From contig NZ_LJHY01000018.1 of the NCBI RefSeq assembly GCF_001295795.1, forward strand, positions 62,001 to 126,000: 64,000 nt of DNA, given 5' to 3'. Below are positions 28,690-37,615 of this stretch, piece after piece (position 1 is the first letter of the stretch; the number at the start of each line of letters is the position of its first letter). Source of the stretch: Novosphingobium sp. AAP83 (GTDB lineage Bacteria; Pseudomonadota; Alphaproteobacteria; Sphingomonadales; Sphingomonadaceae). A program made the position numbers and the translations under genes. The notes beneath the pieces were generated by a model. That model did no database searches. It saw only the letters and a program-made list of their open reading frames with translations, and had not been told where the DNA came from.

Positions 28690-30458
28690 ACCCGGAAAGA
28701 CAGGCTCGCTACGACGCGGGTGGTGTCTCTTGGCACTGTCGAAACATGGTTGCGGCTCACCTCGACCGCCCCATAGCCGATCACGCCGCCGAAGCCGGGA
28801 TTCAACAGCACCCGCGCGCCACCACCGGCAGACCAGCCTTCGCGGCTGCGCGCTTCAGCCACGGTCGGCTGGCTCAATCGGCCGGTGGCATAAGCCGCAA
28901 AGCCATAGGGCGTAACCACGAGCGGGGCCTTCTTGCCGATTGCAACCGCGCGTGACAGTTCCGCACGGGTGGCCATGCCGGTATCCACGTTGACGCTGCC
29001 TTGTGACAAGCCCGAAAGGCCTTCACCACCATCGAGCGAGAATTGCCCCACCGTCGGCAGCGCCCCGCTCAAAGAGGTTTGCCCCCGCACGATTCCGGTG
29101 GCGGTAAAGCCAGCGCCCAGTTGCCGGTCCAGCCGCAGCCGCGCAGAAAGCCTGCTGAAATCGGGCTGCGATCCCTGGCGGCTAAGCGGGGTGCCGCTGG
29201 CCCGCGCATCAGCCTGTGTCCGCGCGCCAAGGCCAGCCAAGCCCTGACTGAACTGCAAGTCGCTGGTAAAGCCGCTATTGCTGCCTACACGCCCGGACCA
29301 CTTGATACCAAAGTTGGCAATACGCAGCCGGTCTCGGCTAAGCGCCACGCCAAACTGGCTTGCAACCGACAATTCGCTGACAAGATCAAGCCCGCCGGTC
29401 AGATCGATCGTTTGGGAGCGGCTGTGGACCAGCGGATATTGTAGGCGCAGCGCGACCCGCTTGAACTTGCCGGTGGTCGTCAACGCCCTTGCGGGTACCA
29501 TCGGGTTGGTATCGACCACGGTATATTCAGGGTTAAACGTCAGCCCGTTTGCGCCCAGCGGCACCACTGCACCAACGCCAACCACGCGCCGGTTCGGGAA
29601 GGGCTGGAATAACGTACCCAGATCGCGCCCTGTCGTCGCCTGCGCATAAACCTGCTCACCCTGACCGAACACGTTGTTCAAGGAAAGCTGCGCCGAAAAT
29701 GCCAGATTGCCAAAGGCGCTGCCGATGTTGTTTTCGGCGCTGACGGTCAGCGCAAGCGGCTTCCATTCCGCATTGAGCACCAGCCGGGTCGCGCCCACTG
29801 CCTCGCCGCGCACCAAGGTGCTGCGCAAGGTCACGCCCGGCACCTGGCCTGCCAGCAGCACATGCCTTTCGATCTTCGACAGGGTGAGCCCGCGCGCGCC
29901 GATCAGAGTTGCCGCGCGTCTGCGTACCGCCTCACGCGCGCGAGCCGGGATCGCGCTGACATCTACTGCTTCGATGAAGCCATCGACGATCATGATGCGG
30001 AACGCCTCGCCATCACGGATGCGCTGCGGCGGCACCGTCACCCGCACCAGAACATGGCCTGCCCGCGCATAAGCCGCCTCGATCCGGCTCGCGACGGCAT
30101 AGAGTTCGGCAATCGTAACCTGCTTGCCGACGACAGTGGCCGTCGCTTCATCAATCGCAGGCTGGAATTCAGGAGTGCCGCCATCCACTACGATCGAAGA
30201 CACCGTGACCGACAGATCGGCAGCCCCTGCGGGGACTGCACCGAACTGGACTTCTGGCAGGACGATGTCGGTCCCGGTCTGCGGGGTTTGCGGGCGCAGG
30301 GTTTCAGGGGCGATACGGCCCGGTGCCGCTTGCGCCAAAGCCTCGCCCGAAATGAAGGGTGCAGAACCAAACGCACAAAGCGCCCAACCGGCACGAGCCA
30401 GTTTCGCCGAAGGTACCAAGCTATTGCCCCCAACAAGAATGCACCGCCAACGACTCAA
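28686..30458 (-). CDS. ShlB/FhaC/HecB-type outer-membrane transporter (TpsB)
   Basis: The 590-residue protein is the Omp85-superfamily partner of the TPS exoprotein. A signal peptide ends near SGEALAQA. A POTRA-type region (about 80-165) contains VTIAELYAVASRIEAAYARA and GHVLVRVTVPPQRI. The rest is a beta-barrel ending LSFRV, with a near-terminal aromatic residue. The expected VRGF/Y motif of the L6 hairpin aligns with GLSGLSQG near residue 480, so the conserved Arg is absent. The start appears to be TTG at 30458. It lies upstream of the exoprotein gene on the same strand, with the sulfotransferase gene inverted between them. Confidence 0.87.
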   Translation of the reverse strand: MSRWRCILVGGNSLVPSAKLARAGWALCAFGSAPFISGEALAQAAPGRIAPETLRPQTPQTGTDIVLPEVQFGAVPAGAADLSVTVSSIVVDGGTPEFQPAIDEATATVVGKQVTIAELYAVASRIEAAYARAGHVLVRVTVPPQRIRDGEAFRIMIVDGFIEAVDVSAIPARAREAVRRRAATLIGARGLTLSKIERHVLLAGQVPGVTLRSTLVRGEAVGATRLVLNAEWKPLALTVSAENNIGSAFGNLAFSAQLSLNNVFGQGEQVYAQATTGRDLGTLFQPFPNRRVVGVGAVVPLGANGLTFNPEYTVVDTNPMVPARALTTTGKFKRVALRLQYPLVHSRSQTIDLTGGLDLVSELSVASQFGVALSRDRLRIANFGIKWSGRVGSNSGFTSDLQFSQGLAGLGARTQADARASGTPLSRQGSQPDFSRLSARLRLDRQLGAGFTATGIVRGQTSLSGALPTVGQFSLDGGEGLSGLSQGSVNVDTGMATRAELSRAVAIGKKAPLVVTPYGFAAYATGRLSQPTVAEARSREGWSAGGGARVLLNPGFGGVIGYGAVEVSRNHVSTVPRDTTRVVASLSFRV

Positions 30459-30634
30459 ACCCGATCACCGGAATGGAAAGCCATAAACAAGGTTAAATCC
30501 GTTGTGGATTCTTTTTTGGATATTTCTACATGTTTGCTCGCAGCCCCGGACGAGGCGATGTAACCTTCTGCTGGCCAAGACAGCCCGCGCCAGTTTTGGC
30601 GATTTCATCAGGATAAGGAGGATTTCAAGGGTGA

Positions 30635-30721
30635 TGGTGCGGTCGAGAAGACTCGAACTTCCACGGGCTTTCGCCCACAACGACCTCAACGTTGCGCGTC
30701 TACCAATTCCGCCACGACCGC
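30635..30721 (-). tRNA. tRNA-Leu (anticodon GAG)
   Basis: An 87-base class II tRNA. Acceptor stem GCGGTCG pairs with CGACCGC, discriminator A, and CCA is encoded (30635-30637). The D-arm has GGCGGAATTGGTAGACGC, the anticodon loop is TTGAGGT (GAG, reading CUC/CUU), a long variable arm follows, and the T-arm has GTTCGAGTC. Confidence 0.97.
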
Positions 30722-30841
30722 ATAATCATACAGAGTGCCTGACCGAAGCAGGGCTCCCTGTGGGGGGTAGGAGCGCGCCACTAGCAAACAGGTTTGAAGG
30801 GCGCAACAACCATCGGAACTTTTTTATGTCCCGCCCGGTGA

Positions 30842-31648
30842 TTAATCCGGCTTCCAGCCAATTTCGGCGACCTTCGCGCTCTTGGGAACATCAGTCACGG
30901 CGGCATTGATTGTCACGCTGTCACCCGGCGCAAGCTCTTCTTGCGGTGCCGGAACTTCCCAGGTCTTCACGATTTTGTCACGCGAATCGCGCAAAACGAT
31001 CAGGATCGCAGGAATTGTGCGCACATCTTTGCCCACATTGCTCACCGTCCCGCTTGCACCGAAGTATTCCGTGCCATTGGGCAACTGGCGGCGATCCTGC
31101 TTTTCGGGTGGGAATGACAATTCCAGATCGGGCCGATCCGCGCCAAAGGTCTGCCCGGCACCGGGTAGCCACTGCGGCACCCCGAAATGCCACACCGCAG
31201 CACCCAGTCCCGCAATCGACACCGCAAAGGCCACCCCTGCAATTGTCCAAAGCTTCGCCGGATTGCGCCGTGGGCGGAACGGCGGTTCATGATCGAACGG
31301 CGAATGCCCGTCATCGAAATCTGCCTCGCTGCTGCGCCGGATAGAGCGCGGCAGTGGCGGCGGTGCTGGCGGCTCTTCCGCAGCCTGCCGGAATGGCAGG
31401 TCGGGTTCAGCCACAAGCCTGGGTGCGGCAGCCGCTGCAACACTTGGTTGCGGAACTGGCGGGGTTGCTGGCGAAGGCTGCGCATTAACACTGGCCTCAG
31501 GGTCCGCCACTGGGCGTTCGGCAAGCTCGGGGCCGTGCTGGAACCAAGAGTGGCGGCACTTGGCACACCGCACGGTACGGCCGTCCACACCGATTGCAGT
31601 ATCAGGGACGACATAGCGCGTCGAACAGGCTGGGCACGCGATGATCAT
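30842..31648 (-). CDS. Zinc-ribbon membrane protein (MJ0042 / DUF3426 family)
   Basis: ATG at 31648 gives ~268 residues. The N-terminus is an MJ0042-type zinc ribbon, with CPAC (residues 5-8) and CAKC (~30-33). An acidic, Pro/Ala-rich linker follows, then one membrane segment (WTIAGVAFAVSIAGLGAAVW) and a C-terminal DUF3426-like beta domain (YFGASGTVSNVGKDVRTIPA). The function of the family is not established. It diverges from ftsE; this pairing is frequent in alphaproteobacteria and hints at an envelope or division role. Confidence 0.85.
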   Translation of the reverse strand: MIIACPACSTRYVVPDTAIGVDGRTVRCAKCRHSWFQHGPELAERPVADPEASVNAQPSPATPPVPQPSVAAAAAPRLVAEPDLPFRQAAEEPPAPPPLPRSIRRSSEADFDDGHSPFDHEPPFRPRRNPAKLWTIAGVAFAVSIAGLGAAVWHFGVPQWLPGAGQTFGADRPDLELSFPPEKQDRRQLPNGTEYFGASGTVSNVGKDVRTIPAILIVLRDSRDKIVKTWEVPAPQEELAPGDSVTINAAVTDVPKSAKVAEIGWKPD

Positions 31649-31796
31649 AATCTTGGTAAAGCATGTCCTTTGCGAAAGAAACAATAGCAACAACCACGAA
31701 GAAACGCTTTCATACCCTTTTTTCCACATGGATTGCCGCGTATAGCCATTTCGGCATAGCCAAATGCCCGCAACAACCGGATATAGTCTTCTGCAC

Positions 31797-32546
31797 ATGA
31801 ACCAAACCGATGATGCAGAGATTGTCCATTTCGACAATGTTGGCTTGCGCTATGGCACAGGCAAAGAGGTGCTGACCGATGTCAGTTTCACCCTGTTTTC
31901 CGGTCGTTTTTATTTCCTCACCGGCGCATCTGGCGCAGGCAAGACCAGCCTGCTCAAACTGCTCTACCTGTCACAGCGTCCCTCGCGCGGGCTGATCCGC
32001 ATGTTCGGCACCGACGCGATCACCCTGCCGCGCGAAAGGCTGCCCAGTTTCCGCCGCCGCCTAGGCGTAGTGTTCCAGGACTTCCGCCTGGTCCAGCATC
32101 TCTCGGCCTTCGATAATGTCGCGCTGCCTTTGCGTGTCGCTGGCGTTCCCGAAAAAGACATCGTCCGCCCGGTCAACGATATGCTCGAATGGGTGGGCTT
32201 GGGTGATCGCAGCCATGCACGCCCCGCAACGCTTTCGGGCGGAGAGCAACAGCGCGTCGCCATCGCCCGCGCCGTCATCGGCCGCCCCGATATGCTGATC
32301 GCCGATGAACCGACCGGCAACGTCGATCCCGATATGGCGGAAAAGCTGCTCCGCCTGTTTGAAGCGCTGAACCGTTTGGGCACCACTGTGGTGGTGGCCA
32401 CGCACGATATTCACCTGATTCAAAAGATGCCCGAATCGCTGATCATGCGGCTGGATAAGGGCCGCCTGTCCGACCCCACCGGCGCACTACGCTATCCCCC
32501 ACGCAAAAGCTCCACGCTCTCGCGTCCCGAATTGCCCAGCGCATGA
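31797..32546 (+). CDS. ftsE: Cell division ATP-binding protein FtsE
   Basis: FtsE is the ATPase of the FtsEX complex at the divisome, which activates peptidoglycan hydrolases. The ~249-residue protein has Walker [11 protein letters not shown]-loop [10 protein letters not shown] (typical of FtsE), signature LSGGEQQR, Walker [13 protein letters not shown] and switch His in VATHD. ATG at 31797 is preferred over the in-frame start at 31764. It is coupled to ftsX (ATGA). Confidence 0.94.
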   Translation: MNQTDDAEIVHFDNVGLRYGTGKEVLTDVSFTLFSGRFYFLTGASGAGKTSLLKLLYLSQRPSRGLIRMFGTDAITLPRERLPSFRRRLGVVFQDFRLVQHLSAFDNVALPLRVAGVPEKDIVRPVNDMLEWVGLGDRSHARPATLSGGEQQRVAIARAVIGRPDMLIADEPTGNVDPDMAEKLLRLFEALNRLGTTVVVATHDIHLIQKMPESLIMRLDKGRLSDPTGALRYPPRKSSTLSRPELPSA

Positions 32547-33478
32547 ACATTCTTCCCGCTGCATGGGAATCCGTCCGCGGCGAATGGCGCGAACGTGCCC
32601 GCGCCGAAAGCCGGTTGCTGCCGCAAGGCAAGCTGTCCGGCCCGATGCCGTGGGTCATCGCGATCATGATCGGGCTTACCGTCGTTGCCACCGCCAGCGG
32701 CCTTGCCCTGCGCAATACCGCCCGCGTCGCCAGCGTCGATGTTGCCGGCGGCGTCACGGTCCAGATCGTCCACGGTGCCCCAAAAGAACGCGACCGGCAG
32801 GCACAAGCAGCGCTTGCCAGCGTGCAAAGTGCGCCAGGCATATTGTCTGCACGCCTCGTCCCTCAGGCCGAACTCGATGCTTTGGTCGAACCTTGGCTGG
32901 GCACCAATGCCGGTGATGATATCAACGCCCTGCCCGTGCCTGCGCTGATCGATGTCCGCCTGTCAGATGCGGCCAATCAGGCGCAACTCGAAGCTTTGCG
33001 CGAGCGCCTCAAATCCCCTGCACCTGCGGCACGAATCGATGCCCAGGCCGCGTGGCTCGCCCCCGTTTTCGAGGCGATTGGCGGGCTGCAATGGCTGGCA
33101 GGCGGCCTGATCGCATTGTTGGCTTTCGCCACGGTCGCCACCGTTTTGCTCGCATCGCGTAATGCGCTTGGCAATCATCGCAGCACGATAGAGATCGTCC
33201 ACATGCTCGGCGGTACTGATACCCAGATCGCCCGCATCTTCCAGCGCTCCATGGCGGTCGATGCGGCGGCGGGCGGCATTGGCGGTTTGCTGCTGGGGCT
33301 GGTCGCGATTTCGCTGCTGGGCCACCAGTTCGCCGCGCTCGGCTCGGGCATGATGACATCTGTCGGCCTCGGGGTGTCGGATTGGCTGATTATCTGTTGC
33401 ATCCCGCTCGCCGGTGTCCTGCTCGCCGTCATCACGGCGCGGCTTACCGTGCTGGCTGCGCTGCGGGGCATGCTGTGA
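32543..33478 (+). CDS. ftsX: Cell division protein FtsX
   Basis: The 311-residue protein is the membrane partner of FtsE. It has a first transmembrane segment at ~residues 35-57 (PMPWVIAIMIGLTVVATASG), a periplasmic domain of about 120 residues, then three further membrane segments in the last 130 residues, typical of the FtsX permease. The start overlaps ftsE (ATGA) and the stop overlaps the next start (GTGA). Confidence 0.92.
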   Translation: MNILPAAWESVRGEWRERARAESRLLPQGKLSGPMPWVIAIMIGLTVVATASGLALRNTARVASVDVAGGVTVQIVHGAPKERDRQAQAALASVQSAPGILSARLVPQAELDALVEPWLGTNAGDDINALPVPALIDVRLSDAANQAQLEALRERLKSPAPAARIDAQAAWLAPVFEAIGGLQWLAGGLIALLAFATVATVLLASRNALGNHRSTIEIVHMLGGTDTQIARIFQRSMAVDAAAGGIGGLLLGLVAISLLGHQFAALGSGMMTSVGLGVSDWLIICCIPLAGVLLAVITARLTVLAALRGML

Positions 33479-34023
33479 CACAGCGTGGCATCTTCCGCAG
33501 GCTGCTTTCGCTGTTGCTGGTGATCTGGGCACTGGGCTTCATATGGTTCGCCATGGCTCTGCCTCGCCACGCTGAAGCAACAGCCCGCACTGATGGCATT
33601 GTCGCGCTAACCGGCGGCGGCGGACGCATCCCGCGCGCCTTGCAACTGCTCGAAGCGCGAACGGCCAAAAGATTGCTCGTATCAGGCGTAGACCGCGAAG
33701 TACGCCCGCGCGAATTCGCCGCCGAATACAAAGTACCCTCCGGTCAGATGTCCTGCTGCATCACGCTGGGCTACGATGCCGTCGATACCCGCTCCAATGC
33801 GCTGGAAACCGCGCGCTGGATCAAGGACAACAAGCTTAAATCCATCCGCGTGGTCACAACCGACTGGCACATGCGCCGCGCGATTTTCGATATTGCCGAA
33901 GAAGCGCCCGAAGGCACCGTTATCATCAAAGATGCGGTCGTCTCGCGCCCCAGTTTTCGCATTCTCTTCCTTGAATACAACAAGTTGGTGGCGCGGCTGC
34001 TAGCCTGGACCATAGGCTGGTAA
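33475..34023 (+). CDS. YdcF/ElyC family protein (DUF218)
   Basis: From GTG at 33475 (GTGA overlap with ftsX) the protein is ~182 residues. One N-terminal membrane anchor (LLSLLLVIWALGFIWFAMAL) is followed by a DUF218 domain with DGIVALTGGGGRIPRAL, KRLLVSGV, TRSNALETARW and VVTTDWHMRRA. Relatives such as ElyC and SanA act in envelope homeostasis; the biochemical activity is uncertain. The position behind ftsEX and before plsC suggests an envelope role. Confidence 0.87.
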   Translation: MTQRGIFRRLLSLLLVIWALGFIWFAMALPRHAEATARTDGIVALTGGGGRIPRALQLLEARTAKRLLVSGVDREVRPREFAAEYKVPSGQMSCCITLGYDAVDTRSNALETARWIKDNKLKSIRVVTTDWHMRRAIFDIAEEAPEGTVIIKDAVVSRPSFRILFLEYNKLVARLLAWTIGW

Positions 34024-34718
34024 TGATACGCAATCTGGTGTCTATCCTGCGTAGCCTCTTGTTCTATGCCGTATTTTATACGCTATCGGTGCCCTATGTG
34101 CTGAGCGCACTGGCGGTGATGAAGCTGTCGGTGCCAACGCTCCGCCGGATCGTGCGCGGATGGAGCCACTGGCATCGCCTGTGCTGCCGCTATATCCTTG
34201 GCATCAAGGTAGAACTCGAAAACCCCGTGTTCCGCTCCGGCGTGCTTTACGCGGTCAAACACGAAGCCTTTTTCGAAGCCATTGAAATGCCGTGGCTGTT
34301 CCTCAATCCGGTCGTCTTTGCCAAAGCCGAGCTTTTGCGCATCCCCGGCTGGGGCCCTGCTGCTGCGCGTTTCGGCCTGATCGGGGTCAATCGCGATGGC
34401 GGGGCCAAAGCCTTGCGCGCGATGCTCAGCGAAGCCCGCCAACGCATTGCCGAAGGCCGCCCGCTGGTGATCTTCCCCGAAGGAACCCGCATTCCCCACG
34501 GCCAGCGCCGCGCACTGCAATCAGGCTTTGCCGGGATCTATAAGTTGCTAGGCCTGCCCGTCATCCCCGTCGCGGTTGATACCGGCGCGCTCTATCATCG
34601 CCGATGGAAGCAACCCGGCACGGTCCGCTACCTCTTCGGCGAAGAGATACCGCCCGGCCTGCCTCGCGAAGAAATCGAAGCCCGCGTTGAAGCCGCCATC
34701 AATGCTCTGAACGGTTGA
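34023..34718 (+). CDS. 1-acyl-sn-glycerol-3-phosphate acyltransferase (PlsC-like)
   Basis: The 231-residue membrane-bound acyltransferase converts lysophosphatidate to phosphatidate. Motif I reads HEAFFE (His80, Glu85), i.e. HX4E rather than HX4D; motif III is VIFPEGTRIPHG; a later VIPVAVDTG matches motif IV. The N-terminus is hydrophobic. It is coupled to the preceding gene (TAATG) and the next (TTGA). The Asp-to-Glu change is conservative and the rest of the active site looks intact. Confidence 0.88.
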   Translation: MIRNLVSILRSLLFYAVFYTLSVPYVLSALAVMKLSVPTLRRIVRGWSHWHRLCCRYILGIKVELENPVFRSGVLYAVKHEAFFEAIEMPWLFLNPVVFAKAELLRIPGWGPAAARFGLIGVNRDGGAKALRAMLSEARQRIAEGRPLVIFPEGTRIPHGQRRALQSGFAGIYKLLGLPVIPVAVDTGALYHRRWKQPGTVRYLFGEEIPPGLPREEIEARVEAAINALNG

Positions 34719-35989
34719 CCGTGGATAACGCGAACAGTTCAACGCAAGAAGACCACCCGCTTCTGGCCAATCTCGGCCCCGGACTGATTGCCGGGGCAGC
34801 GGACGATGATCCTTCCGGCATCGGCACATATAGCCAGATCGGCGCACAGTTCGGCTATAGCATGGCTTGGACAATGGTCATGGCGCTGCCCCTGCTGATC
34901 TCGATCCAATCAATCTGCGCACGTATCGGGGCCACAACCGGCAGAGGCATCGCGCACAACCTGCGCCGCCATTACTCACCGGTACTGTTGCGCACGATGG
35001 TCACGCTGCTCGTCGTGGCCAATGTGATCAATCTGGGCGCAGACCTTGGTGCCATGGCCGCAGCTTTGGCGCTCTTGCTGCCGGGGCCGGTGCACCTGTT
35101 CGTCGTTCTGTTCGGGCTGGCCAGCATTCTGGCCGAAGTTCTGGTCAGTTATGAGCGTTATGCCAGCATCCTCAAATGGACCACACTCTCGCTGTTCTCT
35201 TACATCGCGGTCGTGCTCGTCGCCGATGTTAATTGGGCGGATGCTGTGCGCGGCCTCACCGTGCCAACCTTCGCGCTCGACAATGATCACACGATGGCGC
35301 TGGTCGCGATCTTCGGCACCACGATCAGCCCCTACCTGTTCTTTTGGCAATCCGGGCAGGAAGTGGAAGAGCGCAAGCGCCGCCACGCCAAGCCGCTGTG
35401 CATCACCCCGCGCGAGGCAGGGCCGGAACTGCGCCGCATCCGCAACGATACGCTGTTCGGCATGGGCTTTTCCAACATCACCGCAATGTCGATCATGATG
35501 GCAACCGCCGCCACGCTCCACGCCAACGGCATGACCGATATCCAGTCCGCCCAGCAAGCCGCATCGGCGCTGCGCCCCATCGCGGGCGAATTTGCCTTTG
35601 CCCTGTTTGCGCTGGGCATCATCGGGACAGGCCTGCTCGCCGTGCCGGTGCTGGCCGGTTCCGCCGCCTATGCCGTCAGCGAGACATTCAAGTGGACAGA
35701 AGGCCTCGATCGCAAACCGCGCGAAGCCAAAGCCTTCTATGCCGTGATCGCATTGGCCACGCTGGGCGGCGTTGCGCTCAATTTCACCGGCATTGATCCG
35801 ATGCGCGCGCTCTATTGGTCCGCCGTGATCAACGGCCTGCTCGCCCCGCCGCTGATGATCGTCACCATGATGATCGCGCGCAACCCGCGCATCATGGGCC
35901 GCCTCACCATCCCGGGCAGCCTTGCCATCGGCGGCTGGCTATCGACTGCGGTCATGTCCGGCGTTGCACTGCTGTTTTTGTTTGGTTAA
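34715..35989 (+). CDS. Nramp-family divalent metal transporter (divergent)
   Basis: The ~424-residue integral membrane protein has about eleven hydrophobic segments and Nramp-family similarity. The TM1 region reads GLIAGAADDDPSGIGTYSQ, where classical Nramp has DPGN; the TM6 region reads TTISPYLFFWQSGQEVEE, where classical Nramp has MPH. The metal-binding site is therefore remodelled, and the substrate may not be Mn or Fe. The start is TTG at 34715 (TTGA overlap with plsC) or GTG at 34721. It closes the ftsE-to-transporter gene run. Confidence 0.85.
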   Translation: MTVDNANSSTQEDHPLLANLGPGLIAGAADDDPSGIGTYSQIGAQFGYSMAWTMVMALPLLISIQSICARIGATTGRGIAHNLRRHYSPVLLRTMVTLLVVANVINLGADLGAMAAALALLLPGPVHLFVVLFGLASILAEVLVSYERYASILKWTTLSLFSYIAVVLVADVNWADAVRGLTVPTFALDNDHTMALVAIFGTTISPYLFFWQSGQEVEERKRRHAKPLCITPREAGPELRRIRNDTLFGMGFSNITAMSIMMATAATLHANGMTDIQSAQQAASALRPIAGEFAFALFALGIIGTGLLAVPVLAGSAAYAVSETFKWTEGLDRKPREAKAFYAVIALATLGGVALNFTGIDPMRALYWSAVINGLLAPPLMIVTMMIARNPRIMGRLTIPGSLAIGGWLSTAVMSGVALLFLFG

Positions 35990-36033
35990 CCCTGCACGCG
36001 GATAGAGGTCAGAACGCCCGTTCGAAGTCTGCT

Positions 36034-36318
36034 TCAATCAAGCAAAGGCGGCCACTGCCGGGCCGTGTGGATGACGACCAGTATCCAGACCGTGTCATCG
36101 GCAATTTCATAAACAATGCGATAGCTCCGGTGAGGTGTTAACTCACGCGTTCCGGGAACGGCACCAACATGGCCCAGCGTGGGGAAATCCGCCAATCGGG
36201 CGACACAATCGCTGATAAGCTGATCGATGCGAAGCGCGGCGGCAACATCGTATTCAACAAGATAGTCCCAGACCGCATTGCGATCCTGTTCGGCCTGAGG
36301 CGTCCAGACTATTTTCAC
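36034..36318 (-). CDS. Type II toxin, RelE/ParE family
   Basis: This 94-residue protein has the RelE/ParE fold signature: VWTPQAEQDRNAVWDYLVE, then FPTLGHVGAVPGTREL, YRIVYEI and a C-terminal VWILVVIHTARQWP. Family members are gyrase poisons (ParE) or ribosome-dependent RNases (RelE); this length and sequence lean to ParE. It overlaps the antitoxin stop by 4 bases (ATGA). Confidence 0.88.
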   Translation of the reverse strand: MKIVWTPQAEQDRNAVWDYLVEYDVAAALRIDQLISDCVARLADFPTLGHVGAVPGTRELTPHRSYRIVYEIADDTVWILVVIHTARQWPPLLD

Positions 36319-36581
36319 GAATGGGCAGCACGCCGGGCAGCAAACACAGCTTCGACTTCTTCATTCGTGCGGCCCGATCCACTCTGCATCGCGGCGCGCG
36401 CAGCTTCCACTTTGCGCTGGAGGAAATCCTCATGCTCGCGCTTTGCTCTTTGTTCATCGACGAATGCACGCATGAACTCGCGCACCACTTGCGATGCCGG
36501 GCGGTGGCTGGCCTCGGCCTCTGCCATAAATGCAGCCCGCAAGTCCGGTTCCAGCTTCATCGTAAACACAGCATCTTTCAT
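36315..36581 (-). CDS. Antitoxin of ParDE-like pair
   Basis: The 88-residue protein begins with a ribbon-helix-helix-like segment (FTMKLEPDLRAAFMAEAEA, then ASQVVREFMRAFV) and has a charged C-terminal helix that would wrap the toxin. It precedes and overlaps the toxin gene, the usual order. GGAGGCGC serves as ribosome binding site. A palindrome 30 bases upstream fits autorepression. Confidence 0.85.
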   Translation of the reverse strand: MKDAVFTMKLEPDLRAAFMAEAEASHRPASQVVREFMRAFVDEQRAKREHEDFLQRKVEAARAAMQSGSGRTNEEVEAVFAARRAAHS

Positions 36582-36610
36582 GGCAGCGCCTCCAAAAGGT
36601 ACTGACAGCG

Positions 36611-36639
36611 TACTTACCCCGTAAGTATCTGACCGGTCA
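36611..36639. promoter_or_regulatory. Palindromic operator region of the toxin-antitoxin operon
   Basis: TACTTAC-CCC-GTAAGTA (36611-36627) is a perfect 7-base dyad. TGACCGGTCA (36630-36639) is a second perfect palindrome. Both lie just upstream of the antitoxin start. They are strong candidates for binding by the ribbon-helix-helix antitoxin. Binding is inferred. Confidence 0.55.
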
Positions 36640-36688
36640 ACGGCGCATTGACCATCTCAAGCCCTGTTTGGGCCAGAACTATCGAGGG

Positions 36689-37615
36689 TTACGCTTTGCC
36701 GCTGTGATCCGAACGGCCAAAGTCTGGCCGTGCATCGTCTTGGCCCATCTCGATAATACCGCGCCGGATCGCGCGGGTGCGGGTGAATTGATCGAACAGG
36801 GCATCGCCATCGCCCTTGCGGATGGCTTTTTGCAATTCGGTCAAGTCCTCGGTGAAGCGCTGGAGCATTTCCAGCACGGCATCGCGGTTCGAAAGGAACA
36901 CATCGCGCCACATCGTCGGATCGGATGCGGCAATGCGGGTGAAATCGCGGAAGCCACCGGCAGAGTATTTGATCACTTCGCTCTGCGTTACCGCCTCAAG
37001 ATCGGACGCGGTGCCGACGATGGTATAGGCGATCAGGTGCGGCAAGTGGCTGGTCACGGCCAAAACCTTGTCGTGATGATCGGCATCCATCGTCTCGACC
37101 CGCGCGCCCAGCGCCTCCCAGAACGCCACGACGCGCGCCACCAGCGCAGGATCGGCGTCGTCCGGCGGGGTGACGATGCACCAGCGGTTGACGAACAGCG
37201 TAGCAAAGCCCGCGTCCGGCCCGCTGCGTTCGGTGCCCGCTACCGGATGCGCGGGGATGATATGGTGGCCCGGCAAAGCCTCGGCCAAAGCGCGCGCAAC
37301 CGAACCCTTGGACGAGCCGACGTCGCTGATCACCGCATCAGGAGACAAGCCTCCCGCCAGCGCCGTAGCGGCTGCGCCCATCGCGCCTACTGGCACACAG
37401 AGTATCACAAGATCAGCGCCTTGTGCGGCCTCGACCGGCGTTTCGGCAATGCTGTGCGCAAGGCCCAATTCGCGCGCCTGGCCGCGCACGTCGGCATCGG
37501 CATCATACCCGACCACGCGCACGCCCGGCATATGCCGCTGCACCGCAAGGCCTACCGACCCACCAAGCAATCCCAAACCGACAATCGTCACTTGGGCAAA
37601 GGATGCAGCGCTCAC
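36689..37615 (-). CDS. tyrA: Prephenate/arogenate dehydrogenase family protein
   Basis: The enzyme makes the tyrosine precursor by NAD(P)-dependent oxidative decarboxylation. The ~308-residue protein starts with the Rossmann motif [16 protein letters not shown], followed by [28 protein letters not shown] and [11 protein letters not shown] at 37615 is chosen because it overlaps the hisC stop as GTGA; an in-frame start lies five codons upstream. Whether the substrate is prephenate, arogenate or both cannot be told. Confidence 0.92.
   Translation of the reverse strand: MSAASFAQVTIVGLGLLGGSVGLAVQRHMPGVRVVGYDADADVRGQARELGLAHSIAETPVEAAQGADLVILCVPVGAMGAAATALAGGLSPDAVISDVGSSKGSVARALAEALPGHHIIPAHPVAGTERSGPDAGFATLFVNRWCIVTPPDDADPALVARVVAFWEALGARVETMDADHHDKVLAVTSHLPHLIAYTIVGTASDLEAVTQSEVIKYSAGGFRDFTRIAASDPTMWRDVFLSNRDAVLEMLQRFTEDLTELQKAIRKGDGDALFDQFTRTRAIRRGIIEMGQDDARPDFGRSDHSGKA

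Noticed and set aside
30465..30689. Open frame of 74 codons on the minus strand
   Set aside because: It runs through the tRNA-Leu gene and has no recognisable domain or ribosome binding site.
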